A DNA stretch of 57,231 bases from CAZBUK01 sp964495085 (GCA_964495085.1 CAZBUK010000017.1:1-57231), one strand, 5' to 3'; positions 33,509 through 42,824 are shown, numbered from the stretch's first letter. A program made the numbers and translations. Notes: generated by a model from the sequence alone, not told the origin.

Positions 33509-34375
33509 CTAATTCCTTGCGGGTATCGATTCCGGGTTGTCGGTTTCATTTTTTCCGTACCGATAATACAGGGTTACCGTTATGACGATCCCGGCGAATA
33601 AGAGGAGCATCGTGGTTGCCTGCGGAGCGGTCAGGAAACCGAAGACGTTTCGTTCCACGCCGCCGCGGAAAAATTCGAGGATGAGCCGGGTTGAGGGATA
33701 CACGATCCAGAACCAACCGAAAAGCAATCCGGGAGCGAAAGTCCTTTTTCTCCACAACCGGCTGAATATAATAAAGAGGCATAATCCGTTGAGCGAGAGA
33801 TAAAGCTGTAGCGGATGAATCGGAAGGGAGAGCGACTGCAGCGGATCGATAAGTCCGAGCTCGACCTGGTGCGCGAACGGATAACTGCCGTGTGGAAAAG
33901 AGAGAGCCCATGGAACGGTGCTCAGCGTCCCGAAGTCGTCCCCGTTTAAAAAGCAGCTCCACCTTCCGATGAACGGCCCCAGTCCGAGTATCGAGGCGCC
34001 TGTATCGAGATAGGTCAATCCGGGAAGCTTGTGTCTTTTGATATAGAGAAGAAAGCCCGTCGCCCCTCCGAGATACGCTCCGAAGGACATCGTTCCGCCT
34101 GTCAGGTTAAAGATCATCTCGGGTGTAATCAATACACGATCGATATGAAATAATAAAAAAAGGAGTCTCGCTCCGATGAGTCCCCCGATCATCGCCCACA
34201 ATGCAGCGCCCAGGGCATGGTAGCGGGAAAGATCCGATTGAGCTGCCCGGCGAATGAATATCGCCAGGCAGACGAGCATCATAATCGTATAGACGACGGC
34301 AGGAGTCGGTATCAACCAGCCCCAAAACTCCACACCGGTAGCGTCATTCAGGTATGCTATTATTCTCGGTCTCAT
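33509..34375 (-). CDS. Divergent Lgt-family (prolipoprotein diacylglyceryl transferase-like) membrane enzyme
   Basis: A 288-residue protein with about seven membrane helices and the Lgt layout: GLIGARLLF (65-73), TGGTMSFGAYLGG (92-104), IGRWSCFLNGDDFG (136-149), HPLQLY (187-192) and LILEFFRGG (231-239). Compared from memory with E. coli Lgt, the Arg of GRxG and the late EFFR Arg are kept. The essential His of the MSFHGG motif is Gly98 here, the Asn after GRxG is Cys141, and the Glu after HPxQLY is Leu193. So this is an Lgt-family paralogue rather than a housekeeping enzyme. It lies between two M36 peptidases with Cys-bearing C-terminal tails, all on one strand, so lipid transfer to those cysteines is a reasonable hypothesis. 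Confidence 0.8.
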   Translation of the reverse strand: MRPRIIAYLNDATGVEFWGWLIPTPAVVYTIMMLVCLAIFIRRAAQSDLSRYHALGAALWAMIGGLIGARLLFLLFHIDRVLITPEMIFNLTGGTMSFGAYLGGATGFLLYIKRHKLPGLTYLDTGASILGLGPFIGRWSCFLNGDDFGTLSTVPWALSFPHGSYPFAHQVELGLIDPLQSLSLPIHPLQLYLSLNGLCLFIIFSRLWRKRTFAPGLLFGWFWIVYPSTRLILEFFRGGVERNVFGFLTAPQATTMLLLFAGIVITVTLYYRYGKNETDNPESIPARN

Positions 34376-34505
34376 CGACGGCGATGGTGATGTAGATAAC
34401 GGATTCCGTGGAAATAGAAGAACTCTTCACACATGGTATCGAACGGACTTGGGACAAATTATAAATCCTGATGCGGACCCGGGGGTCGTTCGATATGCCG
34501 GCGGA

Positions 34506-36926
34506 TCAGACGCGATGCCGGCCCGGTCTCAACCTGAAACGCCAGAACGCGGCGGCGAGCAGCGGAACGAGGGTAATGAATGCCGCACCGGGCGTTTGTA
34601 CCTGAGCAGCCGATGCGCCGCATGCGCATTCGCACTCGCCTGTTTCGTTTACGACCGCCCGTCCCGGAGGTACGTTGGTAAGAAAAGAGTTTCCGGGATT
34701 TGCAGATGTGCGCACATTCCCACCGGTATTATTCGTTGTGGTAATCCTGTAGTAGAGTTCGTCCTGCGCGCGCAGCGTATTCCAATCCGCTGCGGGAAGG
34801 GTCCACGTGGCCGTTCCGCCCGAACCGGTGACGACATTCGTCTGTACGCCACTCGAAACGAGATTGACGGTGAAGTTTGCGTCGTTCGCTACCTCAATGG
34901 TATAACGCGTATTGAAGGGAGGATTTGTTGTATTGACCGCTCCACTCGCATTGAACGTGTAATGTCTTCCGGTCCAGATCGTGAAAGTGGGTCCCGTCGC
35001 GGAATTCCGGTTTAGAAAATCCTCGTCAATATCGATGACCGCTTCACGCGGGGTCAGATAAATTCCAGCCCGGGCGAAGCCGGACAATACTTTATGTATC
35101 GATCTGCTAGTGGCGTACAGCGGTGCGAGCTGCTGAAGCAGGTTGAAGAACGCATCGTGTACCCGGCGATCCGTGGTGCCGGTTTGGATCCCTCCTCCTG
35201 CCGTCGTCATCGCTTTCAGCAGATTGACGTTGATATCGAACGCACCCAGCGCACTCGCCGCCAGGAATTCCTGGCGGGTATTCCATAACGCCCATGCAAT
35301 AATCTGTCCGTCGGCGTGCAAAGCGGTGGAAAATGCCCGGTGATCGGGGAAGAAATCGAGCGCTTCCGCCTGTCTTGGTACAAATCCGGTCTGAACGGGG
35401 GCCGGACAGTTATTTGCCCAGAATCGTCCGAAGGTATCTGTGTTGTGCATGGTCATCGCCCAGAAATCGGCGAGGCCTTCGTTGATGGAACCCGTCATCG
35501 TTCCGCTGTTTGCCGCGTACTGGATGCGATTCAGGATATGGCCAAACTCATGCGTGACGACCGATGCATCTATTGCGGAATTGAAAATCTGATTGCAGGC
35601 GGTGCTGTTGCTCGTTGTCGCTCCGCCGATGCCGAATACGAGCGTGTTCCCGCTTGCACAGGCGTTATTGATCCCGAAATTACAGGGATTGTTATGATTC
35701 ACGGTCGCAGTTATTTCCGCGAACGGCTGACTGCCGAGTGAGGTAAATGTATTGATGTGATCGTATACCCATCCATACACGTTCACCTCCTGAAATCTGC
35801 TGTTGTATCCGGCGCTGGATGTACGATCGACTGTTGCTCCATTTAATGGAGCAACGTTGAAATTTGCAGTGCCGCTGCCGTCATCGGCGAGGGTCAGGTT
35901 TGTCGTGCTGACCCCGTCGGCGCCGTTGTTCAGAACGTTTAATACACCGTTGAGACGAAGCCGGTAATTGCCTCCCGATGCGGGATTGACCTCAAACGTC
36001 TTCTCGACCGTACCGGTGAGGGGATTCGGATTAAACACTAACCCTTGCCCACCGACGGGAAAGAATTGCGGATCAAGCTGAAGCGTATTTCCATTTTCCG
36101 CATCTATCCAGATTCGATAGGGGCCCTCCTCGGCCTCGACATCCATTTTCCATGCGTATCTGAATGCATTGCCATACGGAAGGAGTACAATTTCCGGAGC
36201 GGGCCTTGTCCCCTGCCTGATCCCGCTCGACTGCTGAATGTACCGAATGGCGGCATTGCGGGCGCCGTTTGCATCGAGTCTGCGGGTATTGGCGATCGTG
36301 ACCGAATTATACAACTGACCGGAAAGGATAATGTGTTCGCTTCCAGCATCCCATCGCACCCGGATCCCCGATCCGTCGATCGGTACGTTACGCACCTGCT
36401 GGACAAACAGATATGTTTCTGTATCACGGTTTGCACGATTGTGAATCTCCTCGATCTGCTCTCTCAGAACTTCCTCCGTCGTCTGATTCAATTCACCGAA
36501 TCGTCCCGTCAGCCGTCTGCGATCCTGCTCCAACGCATCGCGTGTTTCCCGCTCGATCGTCTCTTTCTCCGCCGACGAGCTGCTCGAGGATCGTATGTAC
36601 CTCAACTCATCGGTCGAGCGCGTCCAGTTCATATACCTCGCTGCCAACATGAGAAGGTTTCGCGCGTTATTTTCCGAAGGAGCAGTCTGCTGCTCTACCG
36701 GGATTCGGAGCACGACGGGATCGCCGTCGAATTCCGGCGTGCTTCCGGAACTCCCGCGCGGAAGTGCTTCCCGGTTTACCTCGAGCGCCGGCCTCACCAA
36801 AGGCGGCGTGTAGACCGGCTTGACCCTGTACAGATCTTCCTCCTCCTGAGCGATTCCGACCGAAGAGGGAACGATCGTCACAGCAACGATCAACACCGAT
36901 ATCAACACAGCAGCTACAGTTCTCAT
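34506..36926 (-). CDS. M36 (fungalysin-type) zinc metallopeptidase, second paralogue with CECAC / TM / Arg tail
   Basis: An 806-residue exported peptidase, collinear with the other M36 protein here: HEFGH again at 459-463, the third ligand Glu483 in INEGLADFW, and the propeptide motif RRRLTGRFG at the same position. The signal peptide is residues 1 to about 26 (GIA then QEEE); GGGAGG precedes the ATG at 36926. Short Ser and acidic stretches (SSSSSSAEKE) differ from its paralogue. The tail reads ETGECECACG (Cys765, 767 and 769), a hydrophobic helix (about 780-795) and RFRLRPGRHRV. It lies 130 bases upstream of the Lgt-like gene. It probably degrades extracellular protein while anchored at the cell surface. 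Confidence 0.88.
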   Translation of the reverse strand: MRTVAAVLISVLIVAVTIVPSSVGIAQEEEDLYRVKPVYTPPLVRPALEVNREALPRGSSGSTPEFDGDPVVLRIPVEQQTAPSENNARNLLMLAARYMNWTRSTDELRYIRSSSSSSAEKETIERETRDALEQDRRRLTGRFGELNQTTEEVLREQIEEIHNRANRDTETYLFVQQVRNVPIDGSGIRVRWDAGSEHIILSGQLYNSVTIANTRRLDANGARNAAIRYIQQSSGIRQGTRPAPEIVLLPYGNAFRYAWKMDVEAEEGPYRIWIDAENGNTLQLDPQFFPVGGQGLVFNPNPLTGTVEKTFEVNPASGGNYRLRLNGVLNVLNNGADGVSTTNLTLADDGSGTANFNVAPLNGATVDRTSSAGYNSRFQEVNVYGWVYDHINTFTSLGSQPFAEITATVNHNNPCNFGINNACASGNTLVFGIGGATTSNSTACNQIFNSAIDASVVTHEFGHILNRIQYAANSGTMTGSINEGLADFWAMTMHNTDTFGRFWANNCPAPVQTGFVPRQAEALDFFPDHRAFSTALHADGQIIAWALWNTRQEFLAASALGAFDINVNLLKAMTTAGGGIQTGTTDRRVHDAFFNLLQQLAPLYATSRSIHKVLSGFARAGIYLTPREAVIDIDEDFLNRNSATGPTFTIWTGRHYTFNASGAVNTTNPPFNTRYTIEVANDANFTVNLVSSGVQTNVVTGSGGTATWTLPAADWNTLRAQDELYYRITTTNNTGGNVRTSANPGNSFLTNVPPGRAVVNETGECECACGASAAQVQTPGAAFITLVPLLAAAFWRFRLRPGRHRV

Positions 36927-37360
36927 AGATTCCTCCCGTGCTCCTGATGAACGGCACATGACCAGATGAGTCGAGTGCTGTTCGTCAAGACTTCTGTATG
37001 GTTGTTATTCCGGTGATACTAAATGTGTTCAGTAGTTTTAACGTTTCCCAACCGGAAGATTGGTACGTGGTTCAGGTAAGTAATGCCTCCGTGATTACGG
37101 GTGTAGTTCGAGATAGATACTGAAATTCAGATTAGTACGATCAGGTTTAATTTCCAAAGATCCTTGGATTGGACGGGACATTTCTGTCGATCGATTTTTG
37201 GGAAGGAAACTGGATGTAACTCGATTAGGGTTTTCAATGCGTCTGTGGAACGGCTCCTGCCGATATCCTCCTCCCCGCATTTTGAGGGTGCATAATATTT
37301 AATATATCGTTTAAAATCAAGAGGAAGGTAGAAATTTTCAGATCGCAAAATATCGGATGC
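36927..37360. other. Intergenic region between serine hydrolase 3' end and M36 promoter
   Basis: These 434 bases lie upstream of the second M36 gene and downstream of the serine hydrolase gene. The promoter of the M36-Lgt-M36 group should be here. I see no clear terminator stem, tRNA, repeat or convincing coding frame, and no unambiguous TAnnTTTG element on the minus strand. Confidence 0.3.
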
Positions 37361-38890
37361 TCAATTCATAAGAGGAGAAGAAATCGATCTTTCGTGTACT
37401 CCGACACGTATGAATTCAATATCGTCGATATCCGGTTCAAGAGGAATGAGTACACGATCGATGCTGCCGTCTGTCCCGGTTTCGAATCGGAAAGTAATAC
37501 CCGGACGGAAAACGCCCCATGTCGCCCGGTCCCGTCTGAAGGTGTGGTCCCTGCATGGCTCCATCCGTGAGACGGTTCCGTACCGCGAAATAATCAGTCT
37601 CTTACCCTGCACCTGAAACTGTATTTCACCGTACGCGGGATGGACAAATCTCCCCGTATATAAATCGTACGAGAGATGCATCTTCGGGGCTTTATCGCAT
37701 CGTACGGTGCGGAGCGGACTCTGACGCGATTTGAATCTTCTATTCCAATCGATTGGTTCCAATCCGAGCAGTCGATCAAGAAAAGTGTAGGCAAGGACCT
37801 GATTTACCTGTGACCGGTTGATATTCGTTAAAGAAATTATTCCGAGACGATGAGAAGGAACGAGTATTGCGAGCGCCCGATATCCTCCGATCGCACCGCT
37901 GTGGTAAACGATCTCATTTCCCCGATAGCTGCCGATCCTCCATCCGAGTCCGTAGCCGGTAGATCGAATATCATCGTTACCGGAGCCCTGTTCCGAATGA
38001 ACCCAAAGCGATTGAATGTCAGACATCTGTGCGGGACTCACAAGGGTGTCCATTCGGACCACGCCTTTGTTCAACTGAAAGAGCATCCATTTCGACATAT
38101 CGACCGAATTTGAGTACATCGATCCTGCCGGACCGAGTGCAGCGAGATCTCTCTGAGGCGCAGGTTCATAACCCGTTCCAGCAACCGAATAGGACTTAGA
38201 AAAATCGGACCGAGTTTCAATATCGTCGCCGGCGAAAATCGTCGAGGACATTCCGAGTGGACGAAGTAAACGATACGAAATAAAATCTTCCCATCTTATC
38301 CCTGAAACAGATTCAATCACCCGGCCCGCGACGATATAGAGAAGATTGTTATACTGGTATGACTGCCTGAATCCCCTGCTGAAGCCGAGCCAGCGGATAC
38401 TGCCGATGAGTTCGTCGCGTGTAAACGGCGTGCCTAGCCACACGTGATCATGCCGTGCCAGTCCCGAACGATGGGTCACGATATCTCTCAGTGTCAGATG
38501 CTCAGTGATGAAAGGATCGGATGTTTGAAAATCCGGAAGGTACGATCGGATCGGTACGTCCCAATCGAGTAATCCATCGTCCACCAGCATCGCAAGTGCG
38601 GCCGTGGTGAATGCTTTCGTCAGCGAAGCTATTCCGAACAGCGTATTCGTTGTCACGGGGAGTCTGCTCTCGACATCGCAGAGTCCGAAAGCGCTGTTGT
38701 GGATCAGTTCCCCGTCTTTAACAACAGAAAAAGCTACACCCGGAGCCTGCCATTCCTTCAGAGTCGTCCTCACAAATTCGGCGAAATCATTCTCAAGGTC
38801 ACCGGATACCTGAGGGTTTCCGGAGTATGTCTCAAAAGTCGAAGCAACAACAAGGATGCAGATACATCGTATGAAACAATGGATATTCAT
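37361..38890 (-). CDS. Exported serine hydrolase (beta-lactamase class C / PBP4-like family)
   Basis: A 509-residue protein with an N-terminal hydrophobic leader (CICILVVASTFETYSG). The S12-type motifs are clear: SLTK with nucleophile Ser89 and Lys92, QYNNLLY for the YxN tyrosine, and YHSGAIGGY replacing the KTG box. Residues about 410-500 form a beta-rich C-terminal domain seen in esterase or D-aminopeptidase-like members. It may hydrolyse an ester or peptide in the periplasm; the substrate is unknown. It is a single-gene unit, separated from the ROK gene by 535 bases with no terminator that I can see. Confidence 0.87.
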   Translation of the reverse strand: MNIHCFIRCICILVVASTFETYSGNPQVSGDLENDFAEFVRTTLKEWQAPGVAFSVVKDGELIHNSAFGLCDVESRLPVTTNTLFGIASLTKAFTTAALAMLVDDGLLDWDVPIRSYLPDFQTSDPFITEHLTLRDIVTHRSGLARHDHVWLGTPFTRDELIGSIRWLGFSRGFRQSYQYNNLLYIVAGRVIESVSGIRWEDFISYRLLRPLGMSSTIFAGDDIETRSDFSKSYSVAGTGYEPAPQRDLAALGPAGSMYSNSVDMSKWMLFQLNKGVVRMDTLVSPAQMSDIQSLWVHSEQGSGNDDIRSTGYGLGWRIGSYRGNEIVYHSGAIGGYRALAILVPSHRLGIISLTNINRSQVNQVLAYTFLDRLLGLEPIDWNRRFKSRQSPLRTVRCDKAPKMHLSYDLYTGRFVHPAYGEIQFQVQGKRLIISRYGTVSRMEPCRDHTFRRDRATWGVFRPGITFRFETGTDGSIDRVLIPLEPDIDDIEFIRVGVHERSISSPLMN

Positions 38891-39425
38891 AATGCTATTC
38901 GTTACCAGTGGAAAAATCCATGAACTTTATTTTGCTCACCATGAGCGGGAACTCCGAGTGTTGGAGAGGGTATTTTACGTGATATACCTGTTCACACACC
39001 GGGGCCCGAATCTGAAATTCGATACTGCGGTATAAATAGTGCAAATATCATGCCTGATCCTCTTCGCTTGAAATCGAGCGAAAATCGGCATTTATTGTGA
39101 GGGACAACGAATTATTTACCTGGATTTTGCAAATATTCCCTGACATCGACACTTAGGGGGCGGCAGCTGATAGACAAATGGTTGAAAGTGAGCAGAGGGT
39201 GTTCTGAACCGTTAATTGATTGGTACTAATTCAATCGAGGGTGTTGCGGGGGGAGAAGATAAGAAGAAGCCATGTTCTGGTATGCGCGGTATCAATCATA
39301 ATATCCATAGCGAGCATCAGGAACAGCAGAAATATTTTAATATATGAGACACCAATTCAGGTTGAGCCGGAAGATTTAAGTTTGGGACCGGTGTGTGGAG
39401 ACGACCGGAGAAGCCTGTGAAAATC
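38891..39425. other. Long intergenic region between ROK gene and serine hydrolase
   Basis: 535 bases on the transcript side of both neighbouring minus-strand genes. A partial match to the repeated operator motif (AATTGATTG) occurs at about 39213-39222, followed by CAATC at 39232-39236 as a weak inverted partner. No RNA gene, terminator or credible small gene was recognised. Confidence 0.25.
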
Positions 39426-40667
39426 CTATTCGTACAGTGACGCGGTGGAGTAGGATTCGGTTCTCCGTTTCGTATTCTTCAATAACAGCTTCGGAAGCGG
39501 AGCGAGCGATTCATAGATCGGAAGTGTAGCGACACCCAGAGCCGCGGCATCCGATCCCGCAGTCGCCGGCAGGAGATCCGGGGAGGCAGCTTTCTGCTTT
39601 ATTCTCGACGCAGGAATTATCGTTTTCAGCTGTTCGAGTAATCGGCGGATTATCGGATCCGGGAGACGTCCCCCGAAGAATATAGCATCGGGATCTATCA
39701 GGTATTCGATTGCCAGTATGACGGGTGCCAGTTGCGAAGCGCCCGTAGCTATCCAATTCAGCAGTAGTCCGTTCCCCTGCTCGAATAACGCTTCGAGGTC
39801 TGTCGTATTTCTAACGTTCGAGCCGTTCTGTTGGAGATGCGCGTATAGATTGGGAAGATTGAAATATAATCCGATATGCGGATGCTGCATAGCACCCACC
39901 GATTCCGGGTTATTCGTCGAGGGATAATAACCAAGCTCTCCTGCGTTTCCGGTATGTCCCGAGAAAGGCTGTCCGTTAATAACGATACCGCCGCCCAGCC
40001 CCGCACCGAAGTAAACATAAAAAAACGATTTGATGTGTCGTCCCGCACCGTACCAGAGTTCACCGATCGCGGCGGCCGATGCATTGTTCTCAAGATAGAT
40101 AGGAAGAGATAATCCCTTATTGAGCATTTCGATCACGGGGACATTCGTCCACCCCGGTATAGCCACCGGGTTGACGATATTTTTCACCTGACTCCCCTCG
40201 GATACTGCGAGTGGTCCCGGCAACCCAACTCCCACCCCCTTTATCTTCTCGATCGATACATTCTCCAGGTCGATGAGTTCTTTAGCGGTTCTCTCGAGGA
40301 GAATCATCGCCTCGTCGGGAGAGGGAAAGTTAAGATCGAAGCCGATGCGCTGTCTTGGAACACCGGACAGATCGACGAGGATACCGGTCAGATGGTCTCT
40401 GTCCAGATCGAGACCAATAGAGAATGCCCCGTCTGGATTTAATTTCAGCAACCTGGAAGGCGCTCCCCTGCCGTCCTGTATGCGCTCCCCCTCGAGGATA
40501 AGGCCGGAATGTATCAATTGTTTTGTAATGTTGGTAACCGTCTGAGCGGTCAGTTCGGTCCGTCGTGCAATATCTCCTCTCGACAGCGGTCCGAATAACC
40601 GAATCGTCTCGAGGACGATACGAACATTATACGTTTTGGTATACTGAAGGTTAGTTCCTATCAGCAT
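39426..40667 (-). CDS. ROK-family transcriptional repressor (NagC/XylR type)
   Basis: A 413-residue regulator. The N-terminal winged helix-turn-helix is LFGPLSRGDIARRTELTAQT (about residues 29-48), then NITKQLIHSGLI and the wing GRGAPSRLL. The ROK sugar-kinase-like domain follows: SIGLDLDRDHLTGILVDLSG, GVGVGLPGPL, LENNASAAAIGELWYG and FGAGLGGGIVINGQP. In the zinc region the usual GEIGH and CxCGxxGC pattern is replaced by GNAGELGYYPSTN without cysteines, so zinc binding seems lost. AAGGAGA lies 9 bases before the ATG. It is divergent from the mannan locus, and a thrice-repeated AT-rich palindrome near the symporter gene is its likely operator. It probably responds to mannose, glucose or a disaccharide. 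Confidence 0.9.
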   Translation of the reverse strand: MLIGTNLQYTKTYNVRIVLETIRLFGPLSRGDIARRTELTAQTVTNITKQLIHSGLILEGERIQDGRGAPSRLLKLNPDGAFSIGLDLDRDHLTGILVDLSGVPRQRIGFDLNFPSPDEAMILLERTAKELIDLENVSIEKIKGVGVGLPGPLAVSEGSQVKNIVNPVAIPGWTNVPVIEMLNKGLSLPIYLENNASAAAIGELWYGAGRHIKSFFYVYFGAGLGGGIVINGQPFSGHTGNAGELGYYPSTNNPESVGAMQHPHIGLYFNLPNLYAHLQQNGSNVRNTTDLEALFEQGNGLLLNWIATGASQLAPVILAIEYLIDPDAIFFGGRLPDPIIRRLLEQLKTIIPASRIKQKAASPDLLPATAGSDAAALGVATLPIYESLAPLPKLLLKNTKRRTESYSTASLYE

Positions 40668-40964
40668 GGGGGTGTCTCCTTCACCAATTATCGAATCGGA
40701 TTACGAAGTATTGCGTAAATCCGTTCCAGCCGGGAAATAATTGGATCTACCGGGAATCAGCGAGGATTACACTCCACCTGCTCCGATTCGGGAACGGTGG
40801 AACAGCTTCCGCGGATTCAACGGGTCATAAACCGGTATTCTCAAAAATTATTAAACAGCGTCCAATTCGCATTCAGGTCCAGAATCCTTTTATTTCCTAA
40901 GTAAATCTGGCTACGGTACAATGCACAAAATTTGGACTGTAAAATTTACTTAAAATAATGCTTT

Positions 40965-40987
40965 TATTCAACTGATTTGATTAATTA
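40965..40987 (+). promoter_or_regulatory. Candidate ROK operator, copy 1
   Basis: The core GATTTGATTAATTA (40974-40987) is shared with two further copies around the symporter gene; the left half (TTCAACT) is degenerate here. TTTG (40976-40979) followed 16 bases later by TATTTTTC (40996-41003) resembles a -33/-7 promoter pair, so a bound repressor would cover the -33 box. It lies in the 624-base gap between the divergent ROK and symporter genes. Confidence 0.5.
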
Positions 40988-41030
40988 TAGTGCATTATTT
41001 TTCCAAAAAATGGGCAATTCTGCTTGCGTT

Positions 41031-41053
41031 TTATCAATCAATTTGATTAATTA
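41031..41053 (+). promoter_or_regulatory. Candidate ROK operator, copy 2
   Basis: This 23-base stretch is identical to copy 3 at 43048-43070 and holds the palindrome AATCAATTTGATT. TTTG (41042-41045) and TATTTTTG (41061-41068, a match to TAnnTTTG) are 15 bases apart, a little short of the usual spacing. If used, this promoter gives a leader of more than 200 bases before the symporter ATG at 41292. The rest of 40668-41291 shows no RNA gene or coding sequence that I recognise. Confidence 0.6.
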
Positions 41054-41291
41054 CATCCGATATTTTTGGGTCGATTATATTCGTAATGCTATTCACCCGG
41101 ACGGGGATCTCCCGGTCGGAACCATATCCTTTCTTCCAAGTAAAACCGATAAGACCGTATCTCATGAAATTCGGTATATTTTCACTCAACTCCCAATCCA
41201 CCTCTTTTACTGAATCAATATACCATAGCAATATAATGCGTGATTCAACCGTGAGTAATAATTTCCAATCACCTATCAATATGAGAACATT

Positions 41292-42824
41292 ATGGAACTA
41301 AGTTGGCTGGATTTATCTCTCTTTATTATGTTTTTTCTTATCGTCGTCGGCGTCAGCATGTATAAAAGCCGCAGAGAAAAAACCGGAGAAGATTTTTTTC
41401 TTGCGAGCAGAGGATTAATTTGGCCGTTGATCGGATTATCGCTTATCGCGGCGAATATATCTACCGAACACTTTGTCGGCATGTCGGGACAGGGAGCGAG
41501 CAACGTGGGTCTCGCCGTCGCCAGCTATGAATGGATGGCAGCGATCACGCTTGTCTTCGTCGCCTTTTTCTTCCTGCCTCGTTTTTTACGGAGCGGGATT
41601 TTTACGATTCCTGAATTTCTGGAATACCGTTATAATGCAGCCGCCCGGAGTATCATGGCCGTGTATATGATGTGCATCTATGTCGGCGTTACGATTTCGG
41701 CCGTGATCTATTCGGGGGCATTAACCTTATTCACTATCTTTGATCTGAATCTCATGACGGCGGTATGGCTGATAGGCGGCATAGCCGCGCTCTATACAAC
41801 CTGGGGAGGACTCAAAGCCGTCGCGTGGGCCGATCTGTTCCTCGGTGCAACGCTCATACTCGGAGGAATTATCACACTCTACCTCGGACTCAATGAGGTG
41901 GGCGGTTTGGATAACTTTCTTACGGCTAATTCAGACCGGCTCCATATGATCCTCCCTGCCGATCATCCTGTCCTCCCCTGGACGGCATTAGTAATCGGAT
42001 TATGGATCCCGAATTTCTATTACTGGGGACTGAATCAATACATCACGCAAAGAACTCTTGCGGCAAAATCTTTACGGCAAGGTCAGCTCGGAATAATCTT
42101 CGCAGCCGGTCTGAAGCTGCTCATTCCCTTCATCGTAGTGTTTCCAGGCATCATCGCATATCAGTTATACAGCGACCAGCTCCCGACAACGGATGCAGCC
42201 TATCCGTACCTGATCCGGAATTTAATTCCCGCCGGCTTGCGCGGGTTCATCTTTGCCGCGATTGCCGGAGCGGTCATCAGCTCGCTCGCATCAATGCTTA
42301 ACTCGGCATCAACAATATTCACGCTCGATCTCGTCAAGCGGCACTGGAATAAGAATGCGGACCAGGGAAGTACCATCACGATAGGCAGAATATCCACGGT
42401 ATGTCTCGTCATCATCGGATGTCTTATCGCACCCCATCTCGGGAATCCCCGCTTTCAAGGAATCTTCAACTATATTCAGGAGTTTCAGGGATTCGTATCC
42501 CCCGGAATCCTTGCGGCATTTGTATTCGGCTTTGCAGTGAAAAGAGCACCCGCATCCGCCGGAATAACGGCATTGATTCTCTCTCCCGTTTCGTATGGCA
42601 TTCTGCTGCTCTTTTTCAGTGAAATCGCATTCCTCAACAGAATGGCGATCACCTTTTTCCTGATTCTCATTGCGATGGGAATTCTTACCATCGTCAACCC
42701 GTTGAAGAAACCGATCGAATTACCTGTACGTAAAGATTTCGATATGAAACCGACCCCTTCCGTATTATGGCTGGGTATCGGGGTTATCCTGCTCACCCTT
42801 TTTATGTACGTCATTTTCTGGTAG
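41292..42824 (+). CDS. Sodium:solute symporter (SSS family, sugar-type)
   Basis: A 510-residue membrane protein with about 14 helices, the length and start expected for SglT-like members: LDLSLFIMFFLIVVGVSMYK, SRREKTGEDFFLASRGLIWP, then LIAANISTEHFVGMSGQGAS. TTWGGLKAVAWADLF and SSLASMLNSASTIFTLDLV are SSS signatures, the latter carrying the conserved Ser pair near the Na2 site. It should import mono- or disaccharides released by the downstream glycoside hydrolases, driven by Na+. It is the first gene of the plus-strand mannan locus, with two candidate ROK operators upstream and a terminator downstream. Confidence 0.92.
   Translation: MELSWLDLSLFIMFFLIVVGVSMYKSRREKTGEDFFLASRGLIWPLIGLSLIAANISTEHFVGMSGQGASNVGLAVASYEWMAAITLVFVAFFFLPRFLRSGIFTIPEFLEYRYNAAARSIMAVYMMCIYVGVTISAVIYSGALTLFTIFDLNLMTAVWLIGGIAALYTTWGGLKAVAWADLFLGATLILGGIITLYLGLNEVGGLDNFLTANSDRLHMILPADHPVLPWTALVIGLWIPNFYYWGLNQYITQRTLAAKSLRQGQLGIIFAAGLKLLIPFIVVFPGIIAYQLYSDQLPTTDAAYPYLIRNLIPAGLRGFIFAAIAGAVISSLASMLNSASTIFTLDLVKRHWNKNADQGSTITIGRISTVCLVIIGCLIAPHLGNPRFQGIFNYIQEFQGFVSPGILAAFVFGFAVKRAPASAGITALILSPVSYGILLLFFSEIAFLNRMAITFFLILIAMGILTIVNPLKKPIELPVRKDFDMKPTPSVLWLGIGVILLTLFMYVIFW

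Noticed and set aside
30978..36926. M36 C-terminal tails as T9SS sorting domains
   Set aside because: They end in a hydrophobic helix and basic tail with no beta-sandwich or NPFNP-like motif, unlike the true T9SS tail of the protein ending at 50363.
40977..41279. Short open frames on both strands in the ROK-symporter gap
   Set aside because: They overlap the repeated operator-like motifs, have no ribosome binding site and encode no recognisable protein; AT-rich regulatory DNA is the better reading.
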